64,000 nt of DNA from Trissonchulus latispiculum (Eukaryota > Nematoda > Enoplea > Enoplida > Ironidae). The notes under the pieces were generated by a model. The model had not been told where the DNA came from. It saw only the letters and a program-made list of their open reading frames with translations, and did no database searches. Where the stretch lies: NCBI GenBank assembly GCA_030248195.1, contig JASAND010026001.1:34843-98842 (forward strand), written 5' to 3'. A program made the position numbers and the translations under genes. Positions 1 to 10,370 of the stretch are shown here, piece after piece. Positions within the stretch are counted from its first letter, which is position 1. Each line of letters starts with the position of its first letter.

Positions 1-490
1 CAATCGGACAAATTCGGGGCACCCCCATTTTAGTCCTCCCCTAGTGTATATACCCGTTCACTCCATGAACGACAAATGATTCAAGCTTGCATCATTGATT
101 CAAGGAACAAATGTAACGGGATCCCACCTCAACGACGCACCACTAAACCTATGAGGATTGTACTTGGCACCAGGAATTGTAGCGAGACTGATTTGCTGAT
201 CAAACTTACCACGGAGCACAAGTCTCAATTTTTAGTACAGACATTAGTTTTCGTGCGGAAATGTTTAGTCCTTATTGAAGGTGTGGTGCTCGTTTCTGAT
301 TGGTTAGACCCAAGGATTCTACGAAATCTTAGAAGGTCGCTCTCTAGGGAATGAGATTATATGTTCGAAGGAAAACCCACTGTCACGATGATAGAGGAAG
401 TAAATGCAGAACTCCCACAGACGAAAGCAGTGTAAACCTGTAAGCGACACAAAACTTCCAGTCGTTTGATGTCTCACAACATGTTGCATA
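1..490. other. Left flank with no recognised gene
   Basis: AT-rich sequence outside the repeat array that begins near 490. A 92-codon ORF with an ATG at 76 runs to 354 on the + strand, but I see no domain or splice context and treat it as probably not a gene. Confidence 0.4.
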
Positions 491-971
491 ACTGTTAAAG
501 CATTAAATAGCACGTAAAATTAATTCAAAGTGGTCCTTTATTTCCAAAATTATGTGAATCCTTAATTAGAGCACAAAATTTCTAGTCGTTTGATGTGCTA
601 TAAATTAGGCATGGCCATTTTAATTAATTATGCTCAAGGTCGTGCCTTATCTCAACATTTTCTTTAACTACAACATAAAATATGCAATCGTTTTATATGT
701 AATACAACAGATGTTTTTTACGTCAAATAGAAAAGTTACATACATTCCTTTATGTCAACATTTGCTTTGACTAGAACACAAAATTTCCAGTCGTTTGATG
801 TCTCACAGCATGTTGCCTAACTGTTTAAGCCTTCCCAAAACTTTCTTTAATTAGAACATAAAATTTCCAGTCCTTTCATATGCCATACAATAAAATTGAA
901 GCGTTAGATTCGACAATATAAAGTTGTTCGTCAGTTGTCAGACAGGAAATAGTTTGCGTACTAAATTTCCA

Positions 972-1342
972 GTCGACCTCGTCTCTACCTGGATTGTTGA
1001 TTGCGTACAATCCAGGAAATTACGTGAACTGCCCCTGGTGCAGAGAGAACTTGGATGGGTACATTGTGGACGGGAATCCTCATCCAGTAAGTATTTTGTT
1101 ATTTAGTACTTAGTAAAACAATATATTGTCTGATTACGAGCTTGTATTTGCTAGAGCGCTCACAGGTGATAGCAACTTTGGTGAGGGGAGATTACTAGAC
1201 ATAAACCCAATTTACTGAAAAATGTATTTACAGTTTAATCTGTTTTGATAAAAATTCTTACACTTTGTCTTATTTGTTATTTAGCTTACTGCAGATCACG
1301 TCGTCTGCTGCAGCTGGAAATAATCATGAAGTATTAGGCGAG
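972..1342 (+). pseudogene. Array unit A: truncated cysteine-rich two-exon gene
   Basis: Only the 3' part of exon 1 remains (972-1086), ending at the donor in CCA|GTAAGT. It still encodes the NPGNYVNCPWC-like end, where the usual CPRC has become CPWC. Exon 2 is 1285-1342, after a TTTAG acceptor, and is 58 bp long instead of 57, so its frame is shifted. No TATA-like box or ATG remains upstream. Probably a dead copy at the edge of the array. Confidence 0.6.
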
Positions 1343-2298
1343 GTATGTTCATTTGATTTCGTTTACAAAATTAAAATCACAGATCCTTACAATAAGATGG
1401 TCTAAATTAAATATTTAATTAATTTAGTTTGTATTAGTTAATGCTTTCAAGTTTTATCCGCTAAAGTTTCACTTTAGATGAAAAATTAAGTTGTTTTGCA
1501 ACATTTGCCATCTTTATATTCACTGATGAGGCCCCTCTTTTTGTACTTTAGACTGTATTAGAGTTGACCACCATATGACCTCTTAGACATCAAATTGAAA
1601 TCTGCACAACAGGGTGTCTTAATAAAGTCATTAAGACTTTGATTTAAGTTGGAGGCCCCAGCTATGGTTATCAAGCAAATATTTCATGTTTCTCTTTATC
1701 ACTTTATGTCAAATTTATTCTTTAAATAGCACATAAATTTAATTCAAAGTGGTCTTTTATTTCCAAAATTATGTGAATCTTTAATGAGAACACAAAATTT
1801 CTAGTCGTTTGATGTGCTATAAAATAGGCATGGCCAATTTAATTAAATTATAACTCAACGTCGTGCCCTATCTCTACATTTTCTTTAACTACAACATAAA
1901 ATTTGCAATCGTTTTATATGTAACACAACAGGTGTTCTTTACGTCAAATAGAAAAGATACATGCATTCTTTATGTCAACATTTGCTTTGACTAGAACACA
2001 AAATTTCCAGTCGTTTGATGTCTCACAGCATGTTGCATAACTGTTTAAGCCTTCCCAAAACTTTCTTTAATTAGAAAATAAAATTTCCAGTCCTTTCATA
2101 TGCCATACAATAAAATTGAAGCGTTAGATTTGACAATATAAAGTCGTTCATCAGTTGTCAGGCAGGAAATAGTTTGCGTAGTAAATTTCCATAAAATATT
2201 TCCTCTAAATAGTTCCCACAGCAAGTTGTCCACGCCCTTAGTTCTAATTTTCTGATTAGTTTACTTTATCAATGTCAAAAACGCGCGCGAGCAATTGC

Positions 2299-2306
2299 TA
2301 TATAAG
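2299..2306 (+). promoter_or_regulatory. TATA-like box of array unit B
   Basis: TATATAAG, following a conserved CGCGCG...CAATTGC block. It lies about 60 bases upstream of the first ATG (2365), and the same arrangement is kept in units C, D and E. Confidence 0.55.
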
Positions 2307-2364
2307 TAGAGGCTCACCTCTCACTCTTCATTTTCAGTTTTCTCTTCTCTACCTTTCTCTCTCT

Positions 2365-2913
2365 ATGTCGGACCAAATCCAAGACATCTGCAGCCTCCTG
2401 CTAAGCTGGCTTTCTGAAAATTAGGCTGAGCAGGAAATGCTCTGGGATGTATTCCACATACCATCCCAGCCGCAGCATGCCCTTCCTCCTCCCACTGACC
2501 CTTGTGTCATCTGCCACAAGGAACCCCCCACATGCAACTTCGATGCCAGCCGACCTCGTCTCTACATGGATTGTTGATTGCATACAATCCAGGAAATTAC
2601 GTGAACTGCCCCCGGTGCAGAGAGAATCTAGATGGGTACATTATGGTCGGGAATCCTCATCCGGTAAGTATTTTGTTAGTACTTAGTAAAACAATGTATT
2701 GTCTGATTACGAGCTTGTATAGAACACTCACAGGAGATAGCAACTTTGGTGACGGGAGATTACTAGACATAAACCCAATTTACTGAAAAGCGTATTTACA
2801 GCTTAATGTGATAGCTTTGTTAAAAATTCTTACACTTTGCCTTATTTGTTATTTAGCTTCCTGCAGGTCACGTGGCTGCTGCAGCTGGAAATAATCGTCA
2901 AGGAGTAGGCGGG
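2365..2913 (+). pseudogene. Array unit B: cysteine-rich (RING-like) two-exon gene copy
   Basis: An ATG at 2365 opens 19 codons and meets TAG at 2422. The same frame then continues, with a second ATG at 2437, through PPPTDPCVICHKEPPTCNFD to a stop at 2575-2577. A different frame of the same exon encodes NPGNYVNCPRCRENLDGY and ends in phase 0 at the donor (exon end 2663). Exon 2 (2857-2913, 57 bp) continues in phase as LPAGHVAAAAGNNRQGVGG and ends at another GT. The CxxC...CPRC pattern resembles a RING-type zinc-binding domain, but the ligand spacing is not canonical. The role is unknown. The early TAG corresponds to a glutamine-like CAG position and is shared with unit D, so it predates their duplication. 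Confidence 0.5.
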
Positions 2914-3557
2914 GTATCTTAATTTGATTTCGTTTACAAAATTAAAATCACAGATCCTTACAATAAGATGATCTAATTAAATGTTTCATATATATGTTAT
3001 TCTTTATCACTTAATGGTAAATGTATTCTTTAAATAGCACATAAAATTAATTCTGTGGTATTTTATTTCCAAAATTATGTGAATCCTTAATTAGAACACA
3101 AAATTTCTAGTCGTTTGATGTGCTATAAAATAGGCATGGCCATTTTAAATAATTATTCTCAAAGTGGTGCCTTTGCCATACAATAAAATTGAAGCGTTAG
3201 ATTCGACAATATAAAGTCGTTCATCAGTTGTCAGGCAGGAAATAGTTTGCGTACAAAATTTCCATAAAATATTTCCTCTAAATAGTTTCCACAGCAAATT
3301 GTCCACGCCCTTAGTTTTTAATTTTCTTATTTAGTTTACTTTATCAATGTCGTGCATATGCCATAGAATAAAATTGAAGCGTTAGATTCGACAATATAAA
3401 GTCGTTCATCAGTTGTCAGGCAGGAAATCGTTTGCGTTGAAAATTTCCATAAAATATTTCCTCTAAATAGTTTCCACAGCAAATTATCCACGCCCTTAGT
3501 TTCTAATTTTCTGATTAGTTTACTTTATCAATGTCATAAACGCGCGCCAGCAATTGC

Positions 3558-3565
3558 TATATAAG
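3558..3565 (+). promoter_or_regulatory. TATA-like box of array unit C
   Basis: TATATAAG after the conserved CAATTGC block, about 50 bases before the ATG at 3614. In this unit and in unit E the leader between the box and the ORF is shorter, because the segment holding the first ATG is deleted. Confidence 0.5.
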
Positions 3566-3613
3566 TAGAGACCCACCTCTCACTCTTCTGTCTCAGTTTA
3601 GGCTGAGCAGGAA

Positions 3614-3993
3614 ATGCTCTGGGATCTATTCCACATACCAGCCCAGCCGCAGCATGCCCTTCCTCCTCCCACTGACCCTTGTGTCATCTGCCACAAGGAG
3701 CCCCCCACATGCAACTTCGATGGTTGCACTCCTCATCCGGTAAGTGTTTTGTTATTTAGTACTTAGTAAAACAATGTATTGTCTGATTACGAGCTTGTAT
3801 AGAACACTCACAGGAGATAGCAACTTTGGTGACGGGAGATTACTAGACATAAACCCAATTTACTGAAAAACGTATTTACAGCTTAATCTGATAGCTTTGA
3901 TAAAAATTCTTACCCTTCGCCTTATTTGTTATTTAGCTTCCTGCAGGTCACGTGGCTGCAGCAGCTGGAAATAATCGTCAAGGAATAGGCGGG
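3614..3993 (+). CDS. Array unit C: short ORF, open through both exons
   Basis: This is the only unit whose frame stays open from an ATG through both exons. Exon 1 (3614-3739, 42 codons) contains the CVICHK...TCNFDGC part of the cysteine-rich domain. A deletion then joins GGTTGCACT directly to CCTCATCCG, removing the CPRC half. The donor is GTAAGT, exon 2 is 3937-3993, and the join is phase 0 (…NPHP-type end, then LPAGHVAAAAGN). Exon 2 ends at a further GT, so at least one more exon or a readthrough end would be needed. Either a shortened gene variant or a pseudogene that happens to stay open. I see no function beyond probable zinc binding. Confidence 0.35.
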
Positions 3994-4635
3994 GTATCTT
4001 AATTTGATTTCGTTTACAAAATTAAAATCACAGATCCTTACAATAAGATGATCTAATTAAATGTTTCATATATATGTTATTCTTTATCACTTAATGGCAA
4101 ATTTATTCTTTAAATAGCACATAAAATTAATTCTGTGGTCTTTTATTTCCAAAATTATGTGAATCCTTAATTAGAACACAAAATTTCTAGTCGTTTGATG
4201 TGCTATAGAATAGGCATGGCCATTTTAATTAATTATTCTCAAAGTCGTGCCTTTCCCATACAATAAAATTGAAGCGTTAGATTCGACAATATAAAGTCGT
4301 TCATCAGTTGTCAGGCAGGAAATAGTTTGCGTACTAAATTTCCATAAAATATTTCCTCTAAATAGTTTCCACAGCAAATTGTCCACGCCCTAGTTTCTAA
4401 TTTTCTGATTAGTTTACTTTATCAATGTCGTGCGTATGCCATACAATAAAATTGAATCGTTAGATTCGACAATATAAAGTCGTTCATCAGATGTCAGGCA
4501 GCAAATCGTTTGCGTACTAAATTTCCATAAAATATTTCCTCTAAATAGTTTCCACAGCAAGTTGTCCACGCCCTTAGTTTCTGATTTTCTAATTAGTTCA
4601 CTTTATCAATGTCAAAAACGCGCGCCAGCAATTGC

Positions 4636-4643
4636 TATATAAG
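4636..4643 (+). promoter_or_regulatory. TATA-like box of array unit D
   Basis: TATATAAG in the same context as unit B, about 60 bases upstream of the ATG at 4702. Confidence 0.55.
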
Positions 4644-4701
4644 TAGAGGCTCACCTCTCATTCTTCATTTTCAGTTTTCTCTTCTCTACCTTTCTCTCTC
4701 T

Positions 4702-5271
4702 ATGCCGGACCAAATCCAAGACATCTGCAGCTTCCTGCTCAGCTGGCTTTCTGAAGATTAGGCTGAGCAGGAAATGATCTGGGATGTATTCCACATACCA
4801 TCCCAGCCGCAGCATGCCCTTCCTCCTCCCACTGACCCTTGTGTCATCTGCCACAAGGAACCCCCACATGCAACTTCGATGGTTGCACGACTTCCTGCGC
4901 CAGTCGACCTCGTCTCTACCTGGATTGTTGGTTGCATACAATCCAGGAAATTACGTGAAATGCCCCCGGTGCAGAGAGAATCTAGATGGGTACATTATGG
5001 TCGGGAATCCTCATCCGGTAAGTATTTTGTTATTTAGTATTTAGTAAAACAATGTATTGTCTGATTACGAGCTTGTATAGAACACTCACAGGAGATAGCA
5101 ACTTTGGTGACGGGAGATTACTAGACATAAACCCAATTTACTGAAAAACGTATTTACAGCTTAATCTGATAGCTTTGATAAAAATTCTTACCCTTCGCCT
5201 TATTCGTTATTTAGCTTCCTGCAGGTCACGTGGCTGCAGCAGCTGGAAATAATCGTCAAGGAGTAGGCGGG
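4702..5271 (+). pseudogene. Array unit D: cysteine-rich (RING-like) two-exon gene copy
   Basis: Exon 1 runs 4702-5017 with the early TAG shared with unit B. The run of C after CACAAGGAA is one base shorter than in the other units, so the CVICHKEPP frame slides into a different, open but probably meaningless frame. The CPRCRENLDGY segment and the GTAAGT donor are intact. Exon 2 is 5215-5271 (57 bp, phase 0). The single-base change lies in a C homopolymer, so a sequencing indel is possible. Confidence 0.45.
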
Positions 5272-5368
5272 GTATCTTAATTTGATTTCGTTTACAAAAT
5301 TAAAATCACAGATCCTTACAATAAGATGATCTAATTAAATGTTTCATATATATGTTATTCTTTATCAC

Positions 5369-5786
5369 CAAGAGTACATAATACATAAGAGTATGACAGC
5401 TGGCATACTCTATGTATTATGAGCTCGCTACATCCGATGCGCGCTATCGGCTGACCCCCCCATAAATCAGACCCCCCTCACCCCGCCCCTATACATGTAC
5501 GGCGTCCAAACGGGGGGGTCGGGCTCGTGCTTGTATATTTTGTACACAGATGTGTAAATCATACAAGCTTAAACCCCATACACAAATTGGGGCCCCGTTA
5601 AGTTTAACATGTAATTATACTAACATAGACCCCGACCCCCGTTTGGACGCCGTACATGTATAGGGGCGGGGTCAAGGGGGGTCTGATTCATGGGGGGGGG
5701 TCAGTCGATAGCGTGCAGAGGATGTAGCGAGCTCTTAATACATAGCGTATGACGCTTGTCATACTCTTATGTATTATGTACTCTTG
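5369..5786. mobile_element. 418-bp foldback element between array units D and E
   Basis: Both ends read CAAGAGTACATAATACATAA outward-in, and the inverted arms match for about 165 bp with few differences. The element is flanked by TTATCAC direct repeats (5362-5368 and 5787-5793). The uninterrupted target is seen in the neighbouring units, so this is a clear insertion. Each arm also folds on itself (the direct and inverted 'gagtatgac...gcatactc' blocks), and the inner arm carries C-rich or G-rich runs. No coding capacity. A 7-bp duplication does not assign it to a standard superfamily. Confidence 0.85.
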
Positions 5787-6155
5787 TTATCACTTAATGG
5801 CAAATTTATTCTTTAAATAGCACATAAAATTAATTCTGTGGTCTTTTATTTCCAAAATTATGTGAATCCTTAATTAGAACACAAAATTTCTAGTCGTTTG
5901 ATGTGCTATAGAATAGGCATGGCCATTTTAATTAATTATTCTCAAAGTCGTGCCTTTCCCATACAATAAAATTAAAGCGTTAGATTCGACAATATAAAGT
6001 CGTTCATCAGTTGTCAGGCAGGAAATCGTTTGCGTACAAAATTTCCAGAAAATATTTCCTCTAAATAGTTTCCACAGCAAATTGTCCACGCCCTTAGTTT
6101 TTAATTTTCTGATTAGTTTACTTTATCAATGTCATAAACGCGCGCCAGCAATTGC

Positions 6156-6163
6156 TATATAAG
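6156..6163 (+). promoter_or_regulatory. TATA-like box of array unit E
   Basis: TATATAAG after CAATTGC, about 50 bases upstream of the ATG at 6212. Confidence 0.5.
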
Positions 6164-6211
6164 TAGAGACCCACCTCACACTCTTCTGTCTCAGTTTAGG
6201 CTGAGCAGGAA

Positions 6212-6646
6212 ATGCTCTGTGATCTATTCCACATACCAGCCCAGCCGCAGCATGCCCTTCCTTCACCCACTGACCCTTGTGTCATCTGCTACAAGGAGCC
6301 CCCCACATGCAACTTCGATGGTTGCACGACTTCCTGCCCCAGCTGACCTCGTATCTACCTGGATTGTTGTTTGCACACAATCCAGGAAATTACGTGAACT
6401 GCACCCGGTGCAAAGAGAACCTAGATGGGTACATTGTGGTCGGGAATCCTCATCCGGTAAGTATTTTGTTATTTAGTGCTTAGTAAAACCTGATTACGAG
6501 CTTGTATAGAACACTCACAGGAGATGTGATGTAATGTGATTGTGAATGTGATTTCATGAAAATTCTTACACTTTGCCTTATTTGTTATTTAGCTTCCTGC
6601 AGGTCACGTGGCTGCTGCAGCTGGAAATATTCAAGTAGTAGGCGGG
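6212..6646 (+). pseudogene. Array unit E: cysteine-rich (RING-like) two-exon gene copy
   Basis: The ATG frame gives CVICYKEPPTCNFDGCTTSC and then meets TGA one codon later. Shifting by one base restores a run through NPGNYVNCTRC to the donor at 6456. This is the most complete view of the domain: CX2C, X6, C, X4, C, X3, C, then about 24 residues and a final CX2C. Exon 2 (6593-6646) is 54 bp: relative to the other units it has lost one codon yet keeps phase, which hints at past selection on the frame. The shared one-base offset between the two halves of exon 1 recurs in units D and E. Confidence 0.5.
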
Positions 6647-6830
6647 GTATGTTCATTTGATTTCGTTTAGAAAATTAAAATCACAGATCCTTACGATAAG
6701 ATGATCGAATTAAATATTTCATATGCTACTCTTTATCACTTAATGGCAAATTTATTCTTTAAAGAGCACATAAAATTAATTCAGTGATCTTTTATTTCCA
6801 AAATTATGTGTATCGCCTAAAACAAAGTTA

Positions 6831-7420
6831 CTTGGTTCCAGAGCAAGATATTTTTGAAATTTGTATGTTACTAAACTCGGATATGCATATGATATTAGCT
6901 ATAATACAATTGATCTGATACTTTTCATCAGTTAAAATTCGCTTAAGCTATACAATTTCTTATTTAAAGGCATATATGTGCTGCAAGCGAAACCCAGTCA
7001 ACAATTTTAATAAAACTGAAAATTTGCTTTGAAACCTCTATCCTCCAGTGTTCTGAAAATTTCACAAGTAAACTGCCAGCCGGATACGAACCAGATGGCC
7101 TCTGGTCGCTGAGAAATGCAGCGTTTTTTAATGTGTTGTATGCGTAACTGTTTTTAGGAAATGCCAATTTTATTTCGTCTTAAGTTATGGCTAGAGTGTT
7201 TCTGGCTAGAAAGATAGATTATGCACAAATTCTGCGGGGAGAGCTGGAAAATTTATTTCAATGTTTAGTGATTGTAAATTAAAAATTACTCATTTTTATT
7301 ACAATAACGTTCCTTTCCTTTCTTTTTAAACAACGCTAGAAAAGCAGATGTTCTCTGTGCATACAGAAAATAAATTTTAATCTCTAGTTAAACTGCACAG
7401 CAAGGACTGGCTTTCCAGAA
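6831..7420. other. AT-rich stretch with no gene seen
   Basis: I see no ORF with domain support. A short direct repeat ('cagatgttctctgtgcatac' type) near 7346 recurs at about 7425, at the start of the next exon-like block. Confidence 0.4.
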
Positions 7421-7596
7421 AAACAGGTGTTCTCTGTGCACACAGAAATTCGACCACAAAGCTGCAGCCATTTATTGTTCAAAATCATTGTGCTACGGAC
7501 CCTGCCCGGTTCGAAACTGGCACCCTCAGCTGCGAGTAACCATAGCATCAGGTGTTTTTATACCGTCCTGCCAGAGGACCTCATTAGACGGCTTAA
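7421..7596 (+). CDS. Possible exon with a B-box-like cysteine-rich segment
   Basis: The block is bounded by a TTTCCAG acceptor-like site and by AAG|GTAAGC. One frame reads RCSLCTQKFDHKAAAIYC, followed by further paired cysteines (SLCYGPC). That spacing resembles a B-box zinc finger. Another frame is also open (…CFYTVLPEDLIRRLK up to the donor), so the coding frame is not settled. No partner exon is evident within several kilobases. Treat as a candidate only. Confidence 0.3.
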
Positions 7597-9023
7597 GGTA
7601 AGCGTTACGGTTATTATTTTAAACAAATTAAAACTGAATTGGGTTAAGACATGAAAGCTAACAAATGAAGCTCCAATCGAAAGCCTAGAATAGTGATTCA
7701 GCTATCACATTCCGAAAATGTGAATTAAGACCATCACATATGGTGGAGAAATTTACAGAAAATGTAAAATTTACGATAATTTAAATTAGTCAATTTATAG
7801 TTTGAGTAGTAATGTCTTTAATAGAGTAGTTATGTGTTTACTATTTAGGTGAAAGACAAGTTTACTGCAATTCGATGGCTTTATCATGTTAACTCTATAG
7901 CTCAAGTAAAATACTAACTAAACGAAATCAAAGGTAATTATTCGCATCGTTATAAGAAAGAAGAGGAGGATATTCTAGAGCATTTAGTGAAGTAGAAGGG
8001 ATACAAAAGTTGGTACAACTCGTGGGTATCCATTGAAAATCTCATGATCAATTTGGTATCTGTTCATAGATTATATAAACAATAGAAGGGAAGAGAACGT
8101 GTCATAATTAAAAAAGGTAAAACAAACTAATCCAATGATGATAAACAAACGGAAATTTGTAGTAGAAAGATGTAGATTCTTGAGGTCTATTTTAGAAGGA
8201 ATTGAATATCTTTGCTTAAGCCCGTTTGCTATAAACATAGATATGTAACTAGATAAATGCATGACAATTTCATATAGTTTAGAGATAAATAAATGGAAGA
8301 CTCCAGCATAGAGCGAAATGGGAATATTCTCCACTGTTGTGCTGAGCAGAATTCAGTGATTTGGTCCAGTTTGACTTAACAGATATTAAATTCAAAAGCA
8401 CATTGACAAAGTGATTACTGCTGTGGCTAGTGGCATAGAAAAGGTTAAACATTAAATAATTATATAGAGTAATGACTAATCTCGATTTTCTAGAAACAGT
8501 ATCTCATCAAATATATCAATTTTCATTAGCTCTTTCTTTGAAACCTATTGTATATGAGTTAACTTCTGAAGCCTGGATATGAAATAGCGAAGCTGATTGC
8601 TAAAAGTTGGTGATTAATTAATTTTTTGTTTATAGGATCTTACTCAATAATGCTGTATTTGGAAAAACAATGGAAATGTTAGAGCCTATCAGCATATGAA
8701 AGGAGTACGCTAAGAAACATGACAAACTTACATCATTCCTTAATAGTATTCTCTGGAAACTTGGTTGCAGTATCAATGAATCGCGTTACTGTTGAAATGT
8801 CTATGTTGGATTTAGCGTACTGGAGCTATCAAAATACTTAATGTAAGACTTTGATTATAATTCATTATGCCAAAATATGAGGACAACCTTAAATTGTCAT
8901 TTTCTGATACTGACAGCTGAAGAAAAGCCTATCGATTGAGGGAAAATTAGCACACAGCCTTTATTCTAAGGCAGATACAATGAACTAACTATTTTGCAAA
9001 AGTCTGAAGGAAACAACATTTTC
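7597..9023. other. AT-rich stretch with no gene seen
   Basis: Stop codons are dense in all frames. No repeats, tRNA signals or recognisable element ends were found. Confidence 0.4.
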
Positions 9024-9359
9024 ATGTGCAAATTAAGTAACAAAATCCCAAAACTCGATATTATCTCTGCGGAGAATACTGCTACCAGTAGGAAATGCAC
9101 TAACCATACGAACTCTGCTATTTCCAACACTGGAAATAATGCGGTTGTGCCTACGGGGGCGACGGCTGTAGCTGCGGCTGCTGCCTCGGATAAGGATATT
9201 GCTGACTATCCGCTGGAGGTCAAAGTCCTCAGTTTTCCGAATGATTTTGTATTGAAGGGATCTATGACACTATTGCCTGAATACATTTTGGATTGCCATG
9301 TTATTCCGGGTAAAGGAAAGATAGAGCCTATTATAGTGGCTTTCCCATCTGGGAAATAG
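9024..9359 (+). CDS. Unrecognised ORF, 111 codons
   Basis: The frame runs from an ATG at 9024 to TAG at 9357-9359. The N-terminal half is rich in Ser/Thr/Asn/Ala with an alanine run; the C-terminal half, from about residue 68, is more like a folded domain (DYPLEVKVLSFPNDFVLKG). Base composition is slightly richer in GC than the surroundings, which supports coding. I do not recognise a family. It could be one exon of a larger gene continuing at 9380. Confidence 0.3.
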   Translation: MCKLSNKIPKLDIISAENTATSRKCTNHTNSAISNTGNNAVVPTGATAVAAAAASDKDIADYPLEVKVLSFPNDFVLKGSMTLLPEYILDCHVIPGKGKIEPIIVAFPSGK

Positions 9360-9379
9360 GGTAACAATATTTTGCATAA

Positions 9380-9577
9380 TTGCAAAATCTGAAATCGGTT
9401 AATTTGTTTTTGAAGAAAAATCGTCTTCTACAGATCATTTTGGAGAAACATCATGAACCCATTAAATCACCGATGATCGCGTATTTAAGCGCGGTTAGAA
9501 ATGCCATTATTAGTACTTCGGGCTGTGAACCTGAAAAGGCTTATGTTGATAAAAAGGTATTAATCCAACTATTGTGA
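9380..9577 (+). CDS. Unrecognised ORF fragment downstream of 9024-9359
   Basis: An open frame of 66 codons that lacks an ATG at its start; the first in-frame ATG is late. It ends in TGA, and 'aaaaaggtattaatcc' near its end contains a weak donor-like GT. Encoded sequence includes HHEPIKSPMIAYLSAVRNA. Twenty bases separate it from the previous ORF, in another frame, so both may be pieces of one decayed or intron-split gene. Confidence 0.22.
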   Translation: MQNLKSVNLFLKKNRLLQIILEKHHEPIKSPMIAYLSAVRNAIISTSGCEPEKAYVDKKVLIQLL

Positions 9578-10370
9578 TTATTATGAAAAAACGAGAAGTC
9601 TATACTGTAAACTCTTTGCCATAAAAATATTTCAAATTAATGAAAGGTCCTTATAAACGTTTGGACTGAGATTTGTTTTGGAACATAAGATTGTACTGTC
9701 TTTGTGGAAAAACTTTTTTCCTGCCATATTTGGTAATTGTTATGATATGGTAATTTCTGAATAGAAATGATTATGAACTGTGTTTCGGCTCTTTTATCTT
9801 ATCTAGTTGTTTTAGTTTTTGGAGTGTGATTGACAAATATAGTAAGCTATAGAAAGCTTAATCTTAATCTTAATAGAAATCTTAATAGCAAATTACTCTC
9901 TTTTTTCTTTCCTGTTTAGTACTATACTTTTAAACATTTTCCAACTGGTGGCTGCTGCAACTAGTTTTACTGGTTTTATATAATTTTCTAAAATATTTTT
10001 ATACCTAATTTCATACTATGACTTTCAACTTAAATTCTGCATAATTGCAAAACTCTAGTATGCCTCTCGATTAGGAAGGTATATAATGGGTAACAATCAA
10101 AAGGCAGCGTGATCTGGTGATAACTAAGGGATTTATAGTCGCGGTTAACCCCTGGGCCAGGCTACCAGTGGGTCGGTGGGAGGGCTATTTAGTTCTATGG
10201 TTGTTTACGCCCACCTAAGTCAGGCAAACCCGGTCTGATTGGTAACCACCCTGCGCCCACCTAAGTTACCTTGTGTGTGGTAACTTGTATAAGGTTTCTA
10301 ATTCTCATCTGCAACTAAATATTCCACTTGTTCAAAGGTATGCAAAATCTGTCAGCTAGTCAACCACAGG
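9578..10370. other. Intergenic stretch with a GC-richer island
   Basis: Mostly AT-rich. The segment 10090-10290 is richer in GC and contains the phrase 'gcccacctaagt' twice (near 10209 and 10255), with 'gttacc/ggtaacc' halves around it. Its function is not clear to me. Confidence 0.35.

Larger units (their letters stand above)
491..6830 (+). repeat. Tandem array of about 1.0-1.3 kb gene-like units
   Basis: The same block recurs about every 1.0-1.3 kb. An anchor sequence on 'tttccaaaattatgtgaat' appears near 535, 1765, 3065, 4145, 5845 and 6795. Complete units hold a TATA-like box, a first exon encoding a cysteine-rich domain, an intron of about 130-200 bp with a GTAAGT donor, a 54-58 bp second exon with a TTTAG acceptor, and an AT-rich spacer. 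Units differ by internal deletions. The first unit (A) has lost its promoter and exon 1 start through a deletion at a short 'tttccagtc' homology. The D-E spacing is enlarged by a 418-bp foldback insertion at 5369. Local tandem duplication of a short gene with its promoter is the simplest reading. Confidence 0.85.

Noticed and set aside
76..354. 92-codon ORF at the left edge
   Set aside because: No homology signal, splice context or composition change; kept only as a note in the flank entry.
7490..7600. Possible antisense tRNA around CCGGTTCGAAACTGG
   Set aside because: It has a B-box-like core but no A box at the right distance; the exon reading with a GTAAGC donor is more plausible.
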